The translations under genes and the position numbers were made by a program. Positions 6,634 to 7,116 of a stretch of DNA of 7,116 bases are shown here, piece by piece. The stretch comes from JAZDLC01 sp043802345. GTDB lineage: Bacteria; Planctomycetota; B15-G4; JADJEK01. How positions within the stretch are numbered: position 1 is the first letter of the stretch; each line of letters opens with the position of its first letter. A model generated the notes under the pieces. The model was not told the origin of the DNA. It did no database searches and worked only from the letters and a program-made list of their open reading frames with translations. The DNA lies in the NCBI GenBank assembly GCA_043802345.1, contig JAZDLC010000156.1, positions 1 through 7,116 of the forward strand. The letters run 5' to 3'.

Positions 6634-7116
6634 ATGAAGCTCTTTTTCTGCGATATCTGCAACGAGTCGATCCCTCTCCAGGACATCAAGGAAGCCAAGT
6701 CGGCCACCATCAAGGGGAAGATCTTCTGTCACAAGTGCAATCCTCTGAACGAGCTGGGGCCGACGGAGAGCTCCTCCAAGGGTGGTGCTGGGTCGGCCGG
6801 ATTACTCTCCCTGGTCGTGGTTCTGCTGATTCTGGTCGTCGGGGGCCTTGGCTACGTGATCTACGACCTGAAATTCGCTCCGAAGGAGGCCGTGGGGGAC
6901 CCGGCGGCGGACGACAGCGGTCAGGTGGCCTCCGAACTGCGGGGTCTGCATGCCAGGATTGCCGGGCTGGAAGGTCAGGTCGCCGAGCTGGCGGCTCTCC
7001 AGGCGTTCCGGCGCTGGTGTCCGCGCTCCAGGAGGAATCGGCGAGCACCACGACGGCTCAGACCCAGCTGTTCAAGGACGTCGCGCAGCTCCAGGAGGGC
7101 CTGGTGGCGGTGGGCC
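6634..7116 (+). CDS. CxxC zinc-ribbon / membrane helix / coiled-coil protein (3' partial, frameshifted)
   Basis: Unrecognised family; the gene runs off the window. The N-terminus (M-K-L-F-F-C-D-I-C) has C6-x2-C9, paired with C32-x2-C35 in F-C-H-K-C-N, giving a likely zinc ribbon. A Ser/Gly linker leads to one membrane helix (about 55-77), then an acidic stretch and a heptad-like coiled coil from about 95. After F125 (codon 7006-7008) the frame becomes Arg/Trp-rich nonsense with rare AGG, CGA and AGA codons. The frame beginning at 7011 instead continues a sensible Ala/Leu/Gln coiled coil (A-L-V-S-A-L-Q-E-E...) with G/C third positions to the window end. One base, probably a C in GTTCC, is missing near 7009. 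The ATG at 6634 directly follows a GTG at 6631; GGAG at 6621-6624 suits either. Topology suggests zinc domain in the cytoplasm, coiled coil in the periplasm. Confidence 0.8.
   Translation, partial: MKLFFCDICNESIPLQDIKEAKSATIKGKIFCHKCNPLNELGPTESSSKGGAGSAGLLSLVVVLLILVVGGLGYVIYDLKFAPKEAVGDPAADDSGQVASELRGLHARIAGLEGQVAELAALQAFRRWCPRSRRNRRAPRRLRPSCSRTSRSSRRAWWRWA

Noticed and set aside
7003..7016. Programmed -1 ribosomal frameshift at the break in the last gene
   Set aside because: No slippery heptamer of the X-XXY-YYZ type lies at the junction and no clear downstream stem is visible, so I prefer a base-call error or mutation.

Overview
The window is GC-rich, densely packed bacterial DNA with strong G/C bias at third codon positions. 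It looks like a Gram-negative-type (diderm) organism, because it encodes YajC, a lipobox lipoprotein and a secreted M24B peptidase. The sugar transferase type (PEP-CTERM/exosortase-associated EpsB_2 family), the HEAT-repeat lipoprotein and the small zinc-ribbon membrane proteins would fit Acidobacteriota, Myxococcota, Planctomycetota or related uncultured lineages. No rRNA, tRNA or strongly lineage-specific marker is present, so the phylum is left open.

Layout. (1) Positions 1-870, + strand: the 3' part of a gene for an unrecognised protein with a HExxH zinc-protease-like motif; its start lies outside the window. (2) Positions 871-1179: a gap between convergent genes filled with GAGTAC hexamer repeats, a small perfect palindrome and a 14-bp inverted repeat around a 112-nt core. 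This is the least ordinary DNA in the window and could be a miniature non-autonomous element. (3) Positions 1180-4827, - strand: four genes read in the order yajC, yraN-family, secreted Xaa-Pro aminopeptidase, polyprenyl-phosphate sugar transferase. The last three overlap or nearly touch; 108 nt separate yajC from the yraN gene. (4) Positions 4828-5081: a divergent intergenic region with a plausible yajC promoter and three perfect inverted repeats. (5) Positions 5082-6100, + strand: a two-gene unit encoding a HEAT-repeat lipoprotein and a double zinc-ribbon protein with a C-terminal membrane helix, joined by a GTGA overlap. (6) Positions 6097-6525, - strand: a small TPR protein whose stop codon shares a CTAG tetranucleotide with the stop of the convergent zinc-ribbon gene. 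(7) Positions 6634-7116, + strand: a protein with an N-terminal CxxC...CxxC motif, a membrane helix and a coiled coil, running off the window. A one-base loss near 7009 breaks its frame.

How they may work together. The minus-strand cluster combines membrane protein export (YajC), a nuclease-fold protein (YraN), periplasmic peptide trimming and priming of exopolysaccharide synthesis. All but YraN are envelope functions, but the grouping is more likely transcriptional than one pathway. The plus-strand lipoprotein/zinc-ribbon pair and the downstream TPR and zinc-ribbon/coiled-coil genes look like uncharacterised envelope-associated scaffolding proteins. I see no complete defence, CRISPR, secondary-metabolite or phage system here. 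The items most worth a second look are the repeat island at 904-1143, the frameshift near 7009, and the small zinc-ribbon membrane proteins.
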